Assembly (NCBI RefSeq): GCF_002257455.1
Contig: NZ_NCKN01000014.1
Location: 1 to 32,185, forward strand
Direction: 5' to 3'
Length of the DNA: 32,185 nucleotides
Source: Microbacterium sp. 13-71-7
GTDB taxonomy: Bacteria; Actinomycetota; Actinomycetes; Actinomycetales; Microbacteriaceae
Below are positions 15,576-24,821 of this stretch, in pieces. The notes under the pieces were generated by a model. That model saw only the letters and a list, made by a program, of their open reading frames with translations. It was not told where the DNA came from and made no database searches. Position numbers and translations under genes: made by a program. Numbering within the stretch: the stretch's first letter is position 1; the number at the start of each line of letters is the position of its first letter.

Positions 15576-16543
15576 CCCTTGACGCTCCCCTCCTCGACGC
15601 CCTTGAAGAACTGCTTCTGCAGGACGGCGAAGAGGACGATGATCGGCACGAGCGCGATCATCGTGCCGGCCGCGATCACGCGCGGGTTGGATCCGAAGTT
15701 CGAGTTCAGGTAGTTCATGCCGACCGTGAGCGTGTAGTTCGCCGGATCCGAGAGCACGACGAGCGGCCAGAGGAACTCGTCCCAGGCGCCGATGAACGCG
15801 AACAGCGCGACCACCGAGACCATGCCGCGGATGTTCGGCCAGACGATGTGGCGCAGGCGCTGCATCGTGTTGGCGCCGTCGATCGTCGCGGCGTCCAGGG
15901 TGTCCGCCGGGATCATCCGGCACGCGGCGGCCATGAGCAGCACGTTGATCGCGGCGATCGCGCCCGGCAGGAACACGCCCCACAGGGTGTTCGCCAGCCC
16001 CAGCGACTTGACCGTCAGGTACTGGCTCGTCAGCGTGACCTCGCCGGGCAGGAGCAGCGTGGAGAAGAAGATCGCCATGACGATCCCCTTGCCGCGGAAC
16101 TTCAGGCACCCCAGCGCGTAGCCGCCCAGGGTCGCGAAGATCACGTTCGTGATCACGGTGCCGACACCGACCAGGAGCGAGTTGCGGGCGTAGTCGAGCA
16201 CCGGGATGGTGCGGAAGACCTCCGCGTAGTGGTCGAGCGTGGGAGCGCTCGGGATGAGGTTCGGCGGGAAGCCGTAGATGTTCTCGCCGGACCCCTTGAA
16301 CGACGTGGACAGCTGCCACAGGAACGGGAACACCATGATCCCGAGGACCACGACGAGCAGCACGTACTTGCCGATCAGGCCGGCCAGCGAGGGCTTCATG
16401 ATGTCGGCGGATCCGCGCGTGCGGTACGCCTTCTCGCGCCTCCGCGGCGGTCGGCCGTCCGCCGCCGTTCCCTGGGCCCGTCGAAGGGCCGTCTCCTGCT
16501 CCTCGATCGCGCCGGCGCTGCCGCGGGTCTGGAAGGAGGTCAT
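15572..16543 (-). CDS. Carbohydrate ABC transporter permease (CUT1, MalG-like)
   Basis: A 323-residue inner-membrane permease with six predicted helices and the EAA loop DAATIDGANTMQRLRHIVWP that contacts the ATPase. It pairs with the next permease and the lipoprotein. The ATG at 16543 overlaps the upstream permease stop as ATGA. The first 48 residues are a hydrophilic extension before MKPSLAGLIGKYVLLVV; the extension is bounded by two TRGSA copies and has a dispersed repeat in its coding DNA (16467-16489), so it may be an insertion. The internal Met49 is an alternative start giving a standard-length CUT1 permease. Confidence 0.92.
   Translation of the reverse strand: MTSFQTRGSAGAIEEQETALRRAQGTAADGRPPRRREKAYRTRGSADIMKPSLAGLIGKYVLLVVVLGIMVFPFLWQLSTSFKGSGENIYGFPPNLIPSAPTLDHYAEVFRTIPVLDYARNSLLVGVGTVITNVIFATLGGYALGCLKFRGKGIVMAIFFSTLLLPGEVTLTSQYLTVKSLGLANTLWGVFLPGAIAAINVLLMAAACRMIPADTLDAATIDGANTMQRLRHIVWPNIRGMVSVVALFAFIGAWDEFLWPLVVLSDPANYTLTVGMNYLNSNFGSNPRVIAAGTMIALVPIIVLFAVLQKQFFKGVEEGSVKG
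16467..16489. repeat. Dispersed-repeat-like segment inside the permease reading frame
   Basis: On the plus strand this reads TTCCCTGGGCCCGTCGAAGG in its centre, close to a repeat of the form TCCCTGAGCCTGTCGAAGGG that I recall between genes in Microbacterium and relatives. On the coding strand it uses the locally rare codons CTT, CGA and GGA. It lies in the hydrophilic N-terminal extension of the permease. Confidence 0.5.
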
Positions 16544-17511
16544 GCCGTCACCTCCGCACGGTCCTTGGCTTCGCGGCGCTCGGCGCGCTGCTGCGCGCGC
16601 AGGTCGCGGCGCGTGCGACGGCCCGCCAGGGCGTCGCGGATCATCTCGCCGTTGTTGGCGATGCCGACGACGGTCAGCGGGATGAGGGTCAGCAGGAACA
16701 GCACGATCGAGATCGCCGAGGCGTAGCCGATCTGCCCGTTCAGGCCCTTGCCCATCGACTGGATGAGCATCACCATGCTCATCGACCGGCCTCCCGGTCC
16801 CCCGGATCCGGAGGAGAGGATGAACAGCTCGGTGAAGACGCGCACCGCGGCCACGCAGATGAGCACCGAGACGAGCATCATCGGGCCGCGCACGCCGGGC
16901 ACGGTCACCGACCAGAACCGGCGCCAGGCGCCGGCGCCGTCCATCGCGGCCGCCTCGTGCAGCTCGCGCCCGACGTTCCCCAGGGCGGCGAGGTAGACGA
17001 CCATGTAGTAGCCGAGGCCCTTCCACACGGTGAGGCCGATCGCGCAGAAGATGAGCAGCCAGCGATCGGACAGGAACTCGATCGGCCGGTCCGCGAGGCC
17101 GAAGAACCTCAGCGCCGAGTTGATCGTGCCGGTGCTGGAGAACAGGAACTCCCACACGATCGCGACGACAACGGCCGAGGCGATCACCGGGAAGTAGAAG
17201 GTCGTGCGGAAGAACCCGATCGCGGGGATCTTCGCGCGCACCAGCAGCGCCAGCAGGAGCGGGAGGAAGGTGAGCAGCGGCACGCACACCACCACGTACA
17301 CGAGGGACGTGGTGAGCGCGTAGCCGAACCGCTCATCGCTCGCGAGGCGGGTGAAGTTGTCCAGCCCCACGAAGGTGACGGGACGGAGGGGGCGGGCGTC
17401 CGTGAAGGCGAGCACCACCGTGTTCAGGAACGGCCACAGGGCGAACACGAGCACCCAGACCACACCGGGCAGCACCAGCAGGTACGGCGTGTACCAGCGC
17501 TGTCTTCTCAT
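16540..17511 (-). CDS. Carbohydrate ABC transporter permease (CUT1, MalF-like)
   Basis: A 323-residue permease beginning RRQRWYTPYLLVLPGVVWVLVFALWP (first helix) with six helices overall and the EAA loop ELHEAAAMDGAGAWRRFWSVTVPG. The C-terminal tail after residue 290 is basic and charged. The ATG at 17511 is preceded by GGAGGGGGTGAGCAG, a strong ribosome site; the in-frame ATG 7 codons upstream would place that site inside the gene and is rejected. It follows the solute-binding protein by 29 bases and overlaps the second permease by 4. No ATPase gene is nearby, so a shared MsiK-type ATPase elsewhere is expected. Confidence 0.94.
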   Translation of the reverse strand: MRRQRWYTPYLLVLPGVVWVLVFALWPFLNTVVLAFTDARPLRPVTFVGLDNFTRLASDERFGYALTTSLVYVVVCVPLLTFLPLLLALLVRAKIPAIGFFRTTFYFPVIASAVVVAIVWEFLFSSTGTINSALRFFGLADRPIEFLSDRWLLIFCAIGLTVWKGLGYYMVVYLAALGNVGRELHEAAAMDGAGAWRRFWSVTVPGVRGPMMLVSVLICVAAVRVFTELFILSSGSGGPGGRSMSMVMLIQSMGKGLNGQIGYASAISIVLFLLTLIPLTVVGIANNGEMIRDALAGRRTRRDLRAQQRAERREAKDRAEVTA

Positions 17512-17540
17512 CTGCTCACCCCCTCCTCTCACTCATCGGG

Positions 17541-18836
17541 TCACTTGGACACGTTCTGGTTGGCGTAGTCCTGCGCCTTCTTCAGCGCATCCTTCGCCGT
17601 GATGTCGCCCTTGATCGCGAGGGCGATCTGCTGCTTGGCGTAGTTCTCCATGGAGTCGACGTAGCCGCTGCCGGGAGCGCCGGGGACGCGGGCCTTGTCC
17701 ATCTGCGCCGCCGCGAAGGTCGTCGCCTGGGTCTGCTCCGCGTTCTGCGCGGTACCGGCGAAGGCGGACGGATCCTCGTTGGCCTTCTTCGTGCCGGGGA
17801 AGAAGCCGGCGGCGAGCTTCATGAACTCGACCTGGTTCGCGTCGTTCGTGACGTACTCGGCGAAGGCGACCGCGGCTGCAGGGCTCTTCGCGTTCTTGGA
17901 GACGCTGATGCCCTGCACGAACAGCGGCGGCTCGCCGAATCCGCCGGTCACCTTGACCGAGGGGAGCAGGGCCGGCGAGTTGACCGCGAGGTTCTTGTCG
18001 ATGTAGTTCGGGCCGGCGGTCGTCCACGCGACGCTGCCCTTGTTGAAGTTGTCGACGTTGGCGTTGGCCGTGCCGGCGTTCTGCAGCGCCTCGGGGCTGA
18101 CCGCGCCCTCCTTGTACAGCTCGGCGTAGCGCTCGACGATCGCCTCAGCCTCGGGGGTGTCGAAGACGAACTTGCCGTCCTTGACGAAGTCGAAGGTCTT
18201 GCCCTGGTCGCTGATGTCGATCTGCAGCGACTTGGGGCTCGGCACATCGGACAGCGTCGCGATGCCGAGCTTGCCGAGCTTCGACGCGGCGTCCAGCGTC
18301 TCGTCGAACGTCTTCGGCGGCGCGGTGAGTCCGGCCTTGCCGAGCAGGTCCATGTTCCAGTAGTTCAGCTCGGTGCCGAGGTACCACGGGAAGGCGTAGG
18401 TGCCCTCGAGCCCCTTGTAGGTGTAGGCCGCGACGCCACCGTCGACGTAGTCGCCGATGATCTTCGAGTCCTTCTTCAGGTCGGCGAGCTGACCGGCCTT
18501 GGCGAGCTCCTGCGCGAACTCCGGCGGCAGGTTCACGACGTCGGGAAGCTCGTTCGACTCGGCCTGCTGCAGGATCTTGTCCTCGTAGCCGTCGGCGGGC
18601 TGGTCGATCCACTTGACCGTGACGCCGGGGTGCTCCTTCTCGAAGCTCTTCGCGATGTTCTCGAAGTAGGGCGTGAACTTGTCGTTCTTCAGCGACCAGG
18701 TCTGGAAAGTGACCGTGCCCTTGATCTCGCCGTCGGCGGATCCGCCTCCGGAGGCCGCCCCTCCCCCGGTGCAGGAGGTGAGAGCGAGCGCCGCGACCGC
18801 GGCGATGCCGACGGCGATAGTCGATCGGATCTTCAT
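17541..18836 (-). CDS. Extracellular solute-binding lipoprotein of the glycan ABC transporter
   Basis: A 431-residue family-1 solute-binding protein. A lipoprotein signal ends in the lipobox LTSC with Cys22, followed by a Gly/Ser linker. The mature protein shows GTVTFQTWSLKNDKFTPYFE, FEKEHPGVTVKWIDQ, LPDVVNLPPEFAQELAKAG and the C-terminal KDALKKAQDYANQNVSK typical of oligosaccharide-binding proteins. It captures released glycans at the cell surface and hands them to the two permeases. The ATG at 18836 has AAGGAG about 10 bases upstream. It is first in its operon, and its promoter region contains the LacI-type operator at 18896-18911. Confidence 0.94.
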   Translation of the reverse strand: MKIRSTIAVGIAAVAALALTSCTGGGAASGGGSADGEIKGTVTFQTWSLKNDKFTPYFENIAKSFEKEHPGVTVKWIDQPADGYEDKILQQAESNELPDVVNLPPEFAQELAKAGQLADLKKDSKIIGDYVDGGVAAYTYKGLEGTYAFPWYLGTELNYWNMDLLGKAGLTAPPKTFDETLDAASKLGKLGIATLSDVPSPKSLQIDISDQGKTFDFVKDGKFVFDTPEAEAIVERYAELYKEGAVSPEALQNAGTANANVDNFNKGSVAWTTAGPNYIDKNLAVNSPALLPSVKVTGGFGEPPLFVQGISVSKNAKSPAAAVAFAEYVTNDANQVEFMKLAAGFFPGTKKANEDPSAFAGTAQNAEQTQATTFAAAQMDKARVPGAPGSGYVDSMENYAKQQIALAIKGDITAKDALKKAQDYANQNVSK

Positions 18837-18882
18837 GGACGTGTTCTCCTTCGAAGTGTCCCGGGTGCATCGCCGGCCGGCG

Positions 18883-18911
18883 CTGGCATCCCATCACTAA
18901 AACGATATAGT
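18883..18911 (+). promoter_or_regulatory. Promoter of the sulfatase operon overlapping the operator
   Basis: TATAGT (18906-18911) is a good -10, and CTGGCA (18883-18888) is a 4/6 match to a -35 with 17 bases between. The -10 forms the right end of the palindromic operator, so bound repressor would block polymerase. Confidence 0.5.
18896..18911. promoter_or_regulatory. LacI-family operator in the transporter/sulfatase divergent region
   Basis: ACTAAAACGATATAGT is a 16-bp near-palindrome with a central CG, as in LacI-family sites. Its reverse complement differs at only one base from the site next to the LacI gene at 24742-24757. It lies between the solute-binding gene (59 bases away) and the sulfatase gene (97 bases away), so one site can control both operons. 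Confidence 0.85.
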
Positions 18912-19008
18912 GTGCCTAGCATGCCACAAGGACGCGGTGTCGTCCAACAGCACCGCAGACCGCCGATGCGGCGAACCAAATCCCTTCAGCGACTCAAGGA
19001 GGAACGCG

Positions 19009-20436
19009 ATGAGCAGTCCCCGTCGCCCGAACATCGTGTTCGTGCTGACCGACGACCACGCCTCGAATGCGATCGGCTGCTACGGATCAGTCGTGAACAC
19101 CACGCCAGGAATCGACGCGATCGCGGCCGCCGGGATGCGCTTCGACCGCGCGCTGGTGGAGAACGCGCTGTGCACGCCGAGTCGCGCGGCCTTCCTCACC
19201 GGCACCTACAGCCACACGAGCGCCGTCACCACGCTCGCCACGCCCCTGGCGAACGACCACGAGACCTTCATCACGGCGCTCAAGGCGGCGGGCTACCGCA
19301 CCGCGATGTTCGGCAAGTGGCACCTCGGCCACGGCCCGGAACACGACCCCGTGGGCTTCGATCACTGGGAGGTGCTGCCGGATCAGGGCGAGTACTTCGA
19401 TCCGGAGTTCTACTCGCCGGACGGCCCGGTGCGCCACCAGGGCTACGTCACCGACATCATCACCGACCACGCGCTGGCGTGGATGGAGGCGCAGGGCGAC
19501 GAGCCCTATTGCGTGCTGGTGTGGCACAAGGCCCCGCACCGCCCCTGGCTTCCGCACCCGCGGCACGCGGATCTGTTCACGGATCCGATCCCGCTGCCTC
19601 CCACCTTCGACGACGACTACGACGGCCGCGGCACACCCGCCCACCACGCCACGATGCGCATCGCGGACTACCTCACGGACATCGACCTCAAGGAGGATCC
19701 GCCCGCCGAGCTGGGCTACGCGGAGCGCGCCCTGTGGAAGTACCAGCGCTACATGCAGGACTACCTGCGCTGCGTCGCCGCGGTGGACGAGGGCGTGCAG
19801 GCGCTCACCGACTTCCTGCACGAGAGCGGCCGGTTCGACGACACGGTCACGATCTACGCGTCCGACCAGGGCTTCTACCTCGGCGAGCACGGCTGGTTCG
19901 ACAAGCGGTTCATGTACGAGGAGTCGCTGCGGATGCCGCTCGTGCTCAGCTATCCCGCCCGCGTCGCCGCCGGCGGGAGCACGGAGGCGCTCGTCTCGAA
20001 CGTCGACATCGCGCAGACCCTGCTCGACTTCGCCGGGGTCGCGGCGCCCGAGGGCATGCAGGGCAGCAGCCTCGTGGAGCTCCTGACCGCGGCGGATCCG
20101 GCTCCCGTGCGGGACGCCCACTACTACCGGTTCTACGAGCACGACGACCACATGCACCACGTCTGGGCGCACTACGGCGTGCGCACCGACCGCTACAAGC
20201 TGATCTACTACTACGCCGACGGAATGGGACTGCCCAATACGGGCGACACGTCCTATCCTCCGGAGTGGGAGCTCTTCGATCTGGAGAAGGATCCATACGA
20301 GCTCACCAGCGTGCATCTCGATCCCGCATACGCCGGCATCCGGCGTGAGCTGACCCTGAAGCTCTGGGATCTCCAGCAGGACCTCGGCGACTCCCCCCAC
20401 CCGCGCCAGCCCGTCCCGGAAGGACGTACTCGATGA
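19009..20436 (+). CDS. Family S1 (formylglycine-dependent) sulfatase, cytoplasmic
   Basis: A 475-residue alkaline-phosphatase-fold sulfatase. Metal-binding Asp15-Asp16 are in [10 protein letters not shown]; Cys55 in [12 protein letters not shown] is the residue converted to formylglycine; Lys103 and His105 are in [10 protein letters not shown]; the second metal site is in [24 protein letters not shown]. That last block and the overall shape recall GlcNAc-6-sulfatase-like subfamilies (S1_11 or S1_8), but the substrate is inferred. There is no signal peptide. The ATG at 19009 has AAGGAGG 6 bases upstream; longer in-frame starts enter the promoter. It leads a three-gene operon with ATGA overlaps. 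A formylglycine-generating enzyme must be encoded elsewhere. Confidence 0.9.
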   Translation: MSSPRRPNIVFVLTDDHASNAIGCYGSVVNTTPGIDAIAAAGMRFDRALVENALCTPSRAAFLTGTYSHTSAVTTLATPLANDHETFITALKAAGYRTAMFGKWHLGHGPEHDPVGFDHWEVLPDQGEYFDPEFYSPDGPVRHQGYVTDIITDHALAWMEAQGDEPYCVLVWHKAPHRPWLPHPRHADLFTDPIPLPPTFDDDYDGRGTPAHHATMRIADYLTDIDLKEDPPAELGYAERALWKYQRYMQDYLRCVAAVDEGVQALTDFLHESGRFDDTVTIYASDQGFYLGEHGWFDKRFMYEESLRMPLVLSYPARVAAGGSTEALVSNVDIAQTLLDFAGVAAPEGMQGSSLVELLTAADPAPVRDAHYYRFYEHDDHMHHVWAHYGVRTDRYKLIYYYADGMGLPNTGDTSYPPEWELFDLEKDPYELTSVHLDPAYAGIRRELTLKLWDLQQDLGDSPHPRQPVPEGRTR

Positions 20437-21791
20437 CCCTCGGCACCGACGCCGCACACTCCGCCGTTCCGAGCGGAGCCGCCCCGCTGCGGTTCGGCGC
20501 GAACTACACGCCGTCGAAGGAGTGGATGCACTCCTGGCTCGACCTCGACCTCGACGTCGTGCGGCGCGACTTCGCCGGGCTCGCCGCGCTCGGGCTCGAC
20601 CACGTGCGGATCTTCCCGCTCTGGCCGGTGCTGCAGCCGAACCGGACGCTCATCCGGGAGAAGGCGGTCGCGGACGTGAGGGCCGTGGTCGACGTCGCCG
20701 CCGAGTTCGGCATGGACGCGAGCGTCGACGTGATCCAGGGCCACCTGTCGAGCTTCGACTTCATCCCGTCGTGGCTGTTCACCTGGCACGACAAGAACAT
20801 GTTCACCCACCCCATCGCGCTGAGCGGGCAGGTCGCGCTCGTGGAGCGCCTCGGCGCCGCGCTGCGCGACGCCCCGAACTTCCTCGGCTTCACGCTCGGC
20901 AACGAGGTCAACCAGTTCTCCGCGGCCGTGCACCCGCACCCCTGGCCGGTCTCGCCCGAGGAGGCCGCGGGCTGGCTCACCGCATTGCTGGACGCGGCGG
21001 AGCGCTCCGCGCCTGGGCTGCCGCACGTGCACAGCGAGTACGACGCGGCCTGGTACATGGACGGTCACGGCTTCGTGCCGACGCATGCCAGCCGGATCGG
21101 CGCGATGACCACGGTGCACTCGTGGATCTTCAACGGCACCGCCCAGCGCTACGGCGGGCGGAGCGCGGCGAGCGACCGGCACGCCGAGTACATGATCGAA
21201 CTGTCCCGCGCCTTCGCGACGGATCCGCACCGTCCGGTCTGGCTGCAGGAGGTCGGCGCCCCGTCGAACTGCCTGACGCCGGAGCAGACCCCCGACTTCC
21301 TCGAGGCGACCGTGCGCGCCGCGGTGCGCACCGAGAACCTCTGGGGCGTCACCTGGTGGTGCTCGCACGACGTGGGCCGCGAACTCGCCGACTACCCCGA
21401 GCTCGAGTACTCGCTCGGTCTGATCGACCAGGCGGGCGAGGCCAAGCCCATCGGTCGGCGCTTCGCGGAGATCATCCCAGAGCTGCGCGCACGGCGGCAG
21501 GCCCCCGCCCGCACGACGGCGATCGTCATCGAGGTCGACGCCCACGAGATCCCGGTCAGCCGTGCCGCGATGAGCCCGGGGGGCGCCATCTTCCAGGCGT
21601 GGGTCGACGCGTGCGAGGCCGGACTCGACGCCGCCTTCGTCACCTCCCGCACCGCGGCGGATCCGGCCGACCTCGCCGCACGCGGCATCGCCGACCTGAT
21701 CCGTCCGGATCTGAGCACCGGATCCGGGACCTACTCCTCGAACAACACGGTCGTCGACGGCGCGGAGGATGTCGCAGAGGTCACCGCATGA
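20433..21791 (+). CDS. GH5 (subfamily 18-like) beta-mannosidase
   Basis: A 452-residue clan GH-A enzyme. [21 protein letters not shown] opens the barrel; [17 protein letters not shown] follows; the acid/base Glu158 is in [13 protein letters not shown] and the nucleophile Glu273 in VWLQEVGAP. The pattern matches actinobacterial and bifidobacterial GH5_18, for which a beta-mannosidase acting on the Man-beta-1,4-GlcNAc N-glycan core has been described. It would cleave the last mannose after GH38. No signal peptide. Residues after about 375 form an extra C-terminal region of unknown function. Both ends overlap neighbouring sulfatases as ATGA. The subfamily call is from memory, not an alignment. 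Confidence 0.78.
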   Translation: MTLGTDAAHSAVPSGAAPLRFGANYTPSKEWMHSWLDLDLDVVRRDFAGLAALGLDHVRIFPLWPVLQPNRTLIREKAVADVRAVVDVAAEFGMDASVDVIQGHLSSFDFIPSWLFTWHDKNMFTHPIALSGQVALVERLGAALRDAPNFLGFTLGNEVNQFSAAVHPHPWPVSPEEAAGWLTALLDAAERSAPGLPHVHSEYDAAWYMDGHGFVPTHASRIGAMTTVHSWIFNGTAQRYGGRSAASDRHAEYMIELSRAFATDPHRPVWLQEVGAPSNCLTPEQTPDFLEATVRAAVRTENLWGVTWWCSHDVGRELADYPELEYSLGLIDQAGEAKPIGRRFAEIIPELRARRQAPARTTAIVIEVDAHEIPVSRAAMSPGGAIFQAWVDACEAGLDAAFVTSRTAADPADLAARGIADLIRPDLSTGSGTYSSNNTVVDGAEDVAEVTA

Positions 21792-23089
21792 GGCGCCCGA
21801 ACGTCGTCGTGATCTACGCCGACGACCTCGGCTACGGCGATGTCGGCTGCTTCGGGGGCGACGACGTCCTCACCCCGCATCTGGACCGGCTGGCGGCGCG
21901 CGGGGTGCGCCTCACGAACTGGTACTCGAACTCTCCGGTCTGCTCGCCGTCCCGCGCGGCGCTGCTCACCGGGCGCCACCCGGTCAACGCCGGCGTCCAG
22001 GAGATCCTCGGAGGGAAGCGCGGCACGCCGGGGCTGCCGGCGCAGCCGACGCTAGCCTCCCGCCTGCAGGACGAGGGCTATCGCACCGGGATCTTCGGCA
22101 AGTGGCACCTGGGCACGGGATCCGGCTACCGTCCGCTGGACCGTGGCTTCGCACAGCACTTCGGCTTCCTCGCCGGCTGCGTGGACTACTACTCCCACAT
22201 CTTCTACTGGGGCCAGGGCCAGAACCCGGTGCACGACCTGTGGGACGACGAGCGCGAGGTGTACGACAACGGCCGCTACCTCACCGAAGTCATCGCGGAG
22301 AAGGCCGCGGACTTCATCCGCGCGAACGCCGCGGATCCGTTCCTCTGCTACGTGCCGTTCAACGCCCCGCACTACCCGATGCACGCGCCGAAGGAGTACG
22401 TCGACCGCTTCCCCGACCTCCCGGACGATCGCCGCATCATGGCCGCGATGATCGCCGCCATGGACGACGGCGTGGGCCGCATCCTGGACGCGCTCGACGC
22501 GGCGGGGCTCGGGGACGACACGATCGTGTTCTTCTCCTCCGACAACGGCCCCTCCACCGAGAGCCGCAACTGGCTGAACGGCGAGGAGATCGACTACCAG
22601 GGCGGATCCACCGGCGGCCTGCGCGGCAACCAGGGCTCGCTGTACGAGGGCGGGATCAGGGTGCCCGCGATCGTCTCCTGGCCCGCCGCGCTGCCGCAGG
22701 GCGCGGAGTGGGCGGAGCCCGGCGCGATGACGGACATCGTGCCCACCGTGCTCGATGCGATCGGCGCGCCGGCGGCGGACGACGCCGACGGCGCGAGCGT
22801 GCTCGACGCCCTGAAGGCGCTCGCACCGCTTCCCGCCGAGCGCACGCTGTTCTGGGAGTACGGCCCTCAGCTCGCCGCGCGCCGCGGCCCCTGGAAGCTC
22901 ACGACGTCGCCCAGGGAGCACCTCGGCGGGCCGTTCGTGCTCGGCGCCAGCCTGCTCGCGAACCTCGACGAGGATCCGGCCGAGGCCGTCGACCTGTCCG
23001 CGCAGCACCCCGAGATCGCGGACGCGCTGCGCGCCGAGCTCGAGGAGTGGGCGCGGAGCTTCGACTGGGATCCGGCGCCCTGGCTCTGA
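21788..23089 (+). CDS. Second family S1 sulfatase (arylsulfatase A-like), cytoplasmic
   Basis: A 433-residue sulfatase. Metal-binding Asp12-Asp13 lie in [19 protein letters not shown], the formylglycine precursor Cys52 in [15 protein letters not shown], the catalytic block is [10 protein letters not shown], and [10 protein letters not shown] and FFSSDNGPS complete the site. It is a typical arylsulfatase A/GALNS-like enzyme and quite different from the first sulfatase, so the two probably remove different sulfate esters. It has no export signal. It begins inside the end of the GH5 gene (ATGA) and its stop lies 12 bases from that of the convergent cytidylyltransferase gene. Substrate is inferred from context only. 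Confidence 0.9.
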   Translation: MRRPNVVVIYADDLGYGDVGCFGGDDVLTPHLDRLAARGVRLTNWYSNSPVCSPSRAALLTGRHPVNAGVQEILGGKRGTPGLPAQPTLASRLQDEGYRTGIFGKWHLGTGSGYRPLDRGFAQHFGFLAGCVDYYSHIFYWGQGQNPVHDLWDDEREVYDNGRYLTEVIAEKAADFIRANAADPFLCYVPFNAPHYPMHAPKEYVDRFPDLPDDRRIMAAMIAAMDDGVGRILDALDAAGLGDDTIVFFSSDNGPSTESRNWLNGEEIDYQGGSTGGLRGNQGSLYEGGIRVPAIVSWPAALPQGAEWAEPGAMTDIVPTVLDAIGAPAADDADGASVLDALKALAPLPAERTLFWEYGPQLAARRGPWKLTTSPREHLGGPFVLGASLLANLDEDPAEAVDLSAQHPEIADALRAELEEWARSFDWDPAPWL

Positions 23090-23101
23090 GCGCCGGGCGG
23101 G

Positions 23102-23584
23102 TCAGCTCTGGCCGTTGACCCGCTCGGCCTCCTTGGCCGCGACGATCTTGCGCAGGCCGGAGCTGGAGAACCGGTGGTCGCGGCTGTTGAAGTACAGCTC
23201 GATGCCCGCCTCCTCGCAGTACGCGCGGCCGGTGAAGTCGCGGTCCTCGTACTCGTCGCCGACGATGCGCACGTCGAGCTTGAAGGAGCGGAGGATGTCC
23301 TCGAGGTCCTGCTCGGTCGAGTACGGGACGATCTCGTCGACGTACTCGCAGCCGCGCAGCTGGATGTAGCGCTCGACCACGGTCTGCGTGGGAGCGTTCT
23401 TCTCCGGGCGATCCAGGGTGGGGTCCATCTGCAGGCCGCAGATGAGGTAGTCGCACTGCCGCTTGGCCTCGGCGAGCATCATGATGTGCCCCGCGTGCAG
23501 CAGGTCGAAGGTGGAGAAGGTGATCCCCACGCGCGGCCCCGGGTTGTAGTCCTGGTGCTTCTTCTTCGCGGTGTCCGGCGTCAT
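23102..23584 (-). CDS. Cytidylyltransferase-like nucleotidyltransferase (glycerol-3-phosphate cytidylyltransferase type)
   Basis: A 160-residue single-domain nucleotidyltransferase with GITFSTFDLLHAGHIMMLAEA (HxGH motif, His30 and His33), VERYIQLRGCEYVDEIVPY, VRIVGDEYEDRDF and FSSSGLRKIV, the last resembling the ISTT-type C-terminal motif. These are the hallmarks of TagD-like enzymes that make CDP-activated alcohols from CTP. The substrate could be glycerol phosphate or another phosphorylated polyol. The ATG at 23584 has GAGAGG upstream, and a TAGAGT -10 lies at 23618-23613. It is convergent with the sulfatase operon and separated from lacI, and no teichoic-acid or polymer gene is adjacent. 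Confidence 0.82.
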   Translation of the reverse strand: MTPDTAKKKHQDYNPGPRVGITFSTFDLLHAGHIMMLAEAKRQCDYLICGLQMDPTLDRPEKNAPTQTVVERYIQLRGCEYVDEIVPYSTEQDLEDILRSFKLDVRIVGDEYEDRDFTGRAYCEEAGIELYFNSRDHRFSSSGLRKIVAAKEAERVNGQS

Positions 23585-23707
23585 CAGCGATTTCCTCTCG
23601 TCGACCCTGAGCACTCTACCGAACGGGCCGGAGCGGTCCCTGGGCGCCTGTTGCGGTCGTCGCCCGCCCGGCGCACCGGCTCGAAGCGCGCCCGAGGTCG
23701 CCGCGCC

Positions 23708-24730
23708 TCAGCGTGCGGGGGCGGCGGTGCTCTCGCGGATCGTCAGCGCGGGGGCGGTGCCGCGGCGGGACGGCAGCGGATCCGCGGATCCGATCCGCTC
23801 CAGCAGGAAGGCCGCGGCCTGCTCGCCGAGGGCGAAGGTGTCGCGCGTGAGGCACGTGATCGACGGGTGCACGAGCCCCGTCACCACGGAGTCGTCGAAG
23901 GACGCCACCGACAGCGCCTGCGGCACCCCGACGCCCATCTCCTGCGCGACCCTGAGCCCCGCGATCGCCATCACGTCGTTGTCGTAGACGACGGCCGTCG
24001 GCCTCGTGGCGCGACTGAGCAGCGTGCGGGTCGCGGCGGTGGCGGCCGCCGGGGAGAAGTCGGTCACGAAGGTCTCGCCCGTGACGTCCCGTGCCGCGAG
24101 CGCAGCGAGCACGTCGGCGCGGATGCGGGTGTGCTGGAACTCGGCGGGCCCGGAGACGTAGGCGATCTCGCGGTGCCCGAGCGCGGCGAGGTAGTCGAAC
24201 AGCGCATGCGCGGCGGCCTCGTCATCGAGCCAGATCGCGGGAGGATCCCCCGCCGTGTCCCTGCTGCCGATCACCACGGCCGGCAGCGGCAGCGAGGGCA
24301 GCAGCGCCAGACGCGGGTCGTCGTCGCGCGGGTCGATCACGATCACGCCGTCGACCTGGTTCGCGCTGCGCCAGCGCCGGTAGGTCGCCATCTCCTCCTC
24401 GATCGAGGAGACGACGACCAGCTGCAGGGCGACGCCGTGCTGAGCGAGGGCCGACTGCACGCCGGCGATGAGGTCGGTGAAGAACGCCTCGGTGCCGAGG
24501 GTGCGCGCCGGGCGGTTGACCGCGAAGCCGACCACTCCGGCACGGGATCCGACCAGGGCCCGCGCGGCCGAGCTCGGCTGCCACTGGTTCTCCTCGGCGA
24601 TGTCGAGGATGCGCTGACGGGTCTGCTCGCTGACGCCGGGGCGCCCGTTCAGCGCGAAGGAGACCGCGCCGGGAGACACTCCCGCGAGCCGGGCGATATC
24701 GGCGATGGTGATGCGCTTCGCCTGTGACAT
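23708..24730 (-). CDS. LacI-family transcriptional regulator of the glycan locus
   Basis: A 340-residue repressor. Residues 7-45 form the LacI headpiece (ITIADIARLAGVSPGAVSFALNGRPGVSEQTRQRI), followed by the hinge region SSAARALVGSRAGVVG and a periplasmic-binding-protein-like sensor domain (VDGVIVIDPRDDD, REIAYVSGP, TAVVYDNDVMAIAGLR, SVASFDDSVVTGLVHPSITC). It probably binds the operator 11 bases before its own start codon (24742-24757) and the near-identical site at 18896-18911, so it represses itself, the GH38 gene, the transporter and the sulfatase operon until an imported sugar releases it. The inducer is unknown. A TAGTAC hexamer overlaps the operator as a possible -10. Confidence 0.92.
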   Translation of the reverse strand: MSQAKRITIADIARLAGVSPGAVSFALNGRPGVSEQTRQRILDIAEENQWQPSSAARALVGSRAGVVGFAVNRPARTLGTEAFFTDLIAGVQSALAQHGVALQLVVVSSIEEEMATYRRWRSANQVDGVIVIDPRDDDPRLALLPSLPLPAVVIGSRDTAGDPPAIWLDDEAAAHALFDYLAALGHREIAYVSGPAEFQHTRIRADVLAALAARDVTGETFVTDFSPAAATAATRTLLSRATRPTAVVYDNDVMAIAGLRVAQEMGVGVPQALSVASFDDSVVTGLVHPSITCLTRDTFALGEQAAAFLLERIGSADPLPSRRGTAPALTIRESTAAPAR

Positions 24731-24741
24731 AGACTCACCGT

Positions 24742-24757
24742 ACTAGATCGTTTTAGT
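24742..24757. promoter_or_regulatory. LacI-family operator between lacI and the GH38 gene
   Basis: ACTAGATCGTTTTAGT is a 16-bp near-palindrome with central CG, 11 bases upstream of the LacI start codon and 64 bases upstream of the mannosidase start. It matches the reverse complement of the site at 18896-18911 at 15 of 16 positions. Confidence 0.88.
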
Positions 24758-24821
24758 TGGCCCTGTGGGAGAGGATTTCCCCAGGCGTTCTGACATTCTC
24801 GCACCGCGAAGGAGCACCCCC

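Noticed and set aside
18910..19008. A longer N terminus for the first sulfatase
   Set aside because: It would begin inside the operator, and the ATG at 19009 has a strong ribosome site and the conserved N terminus.
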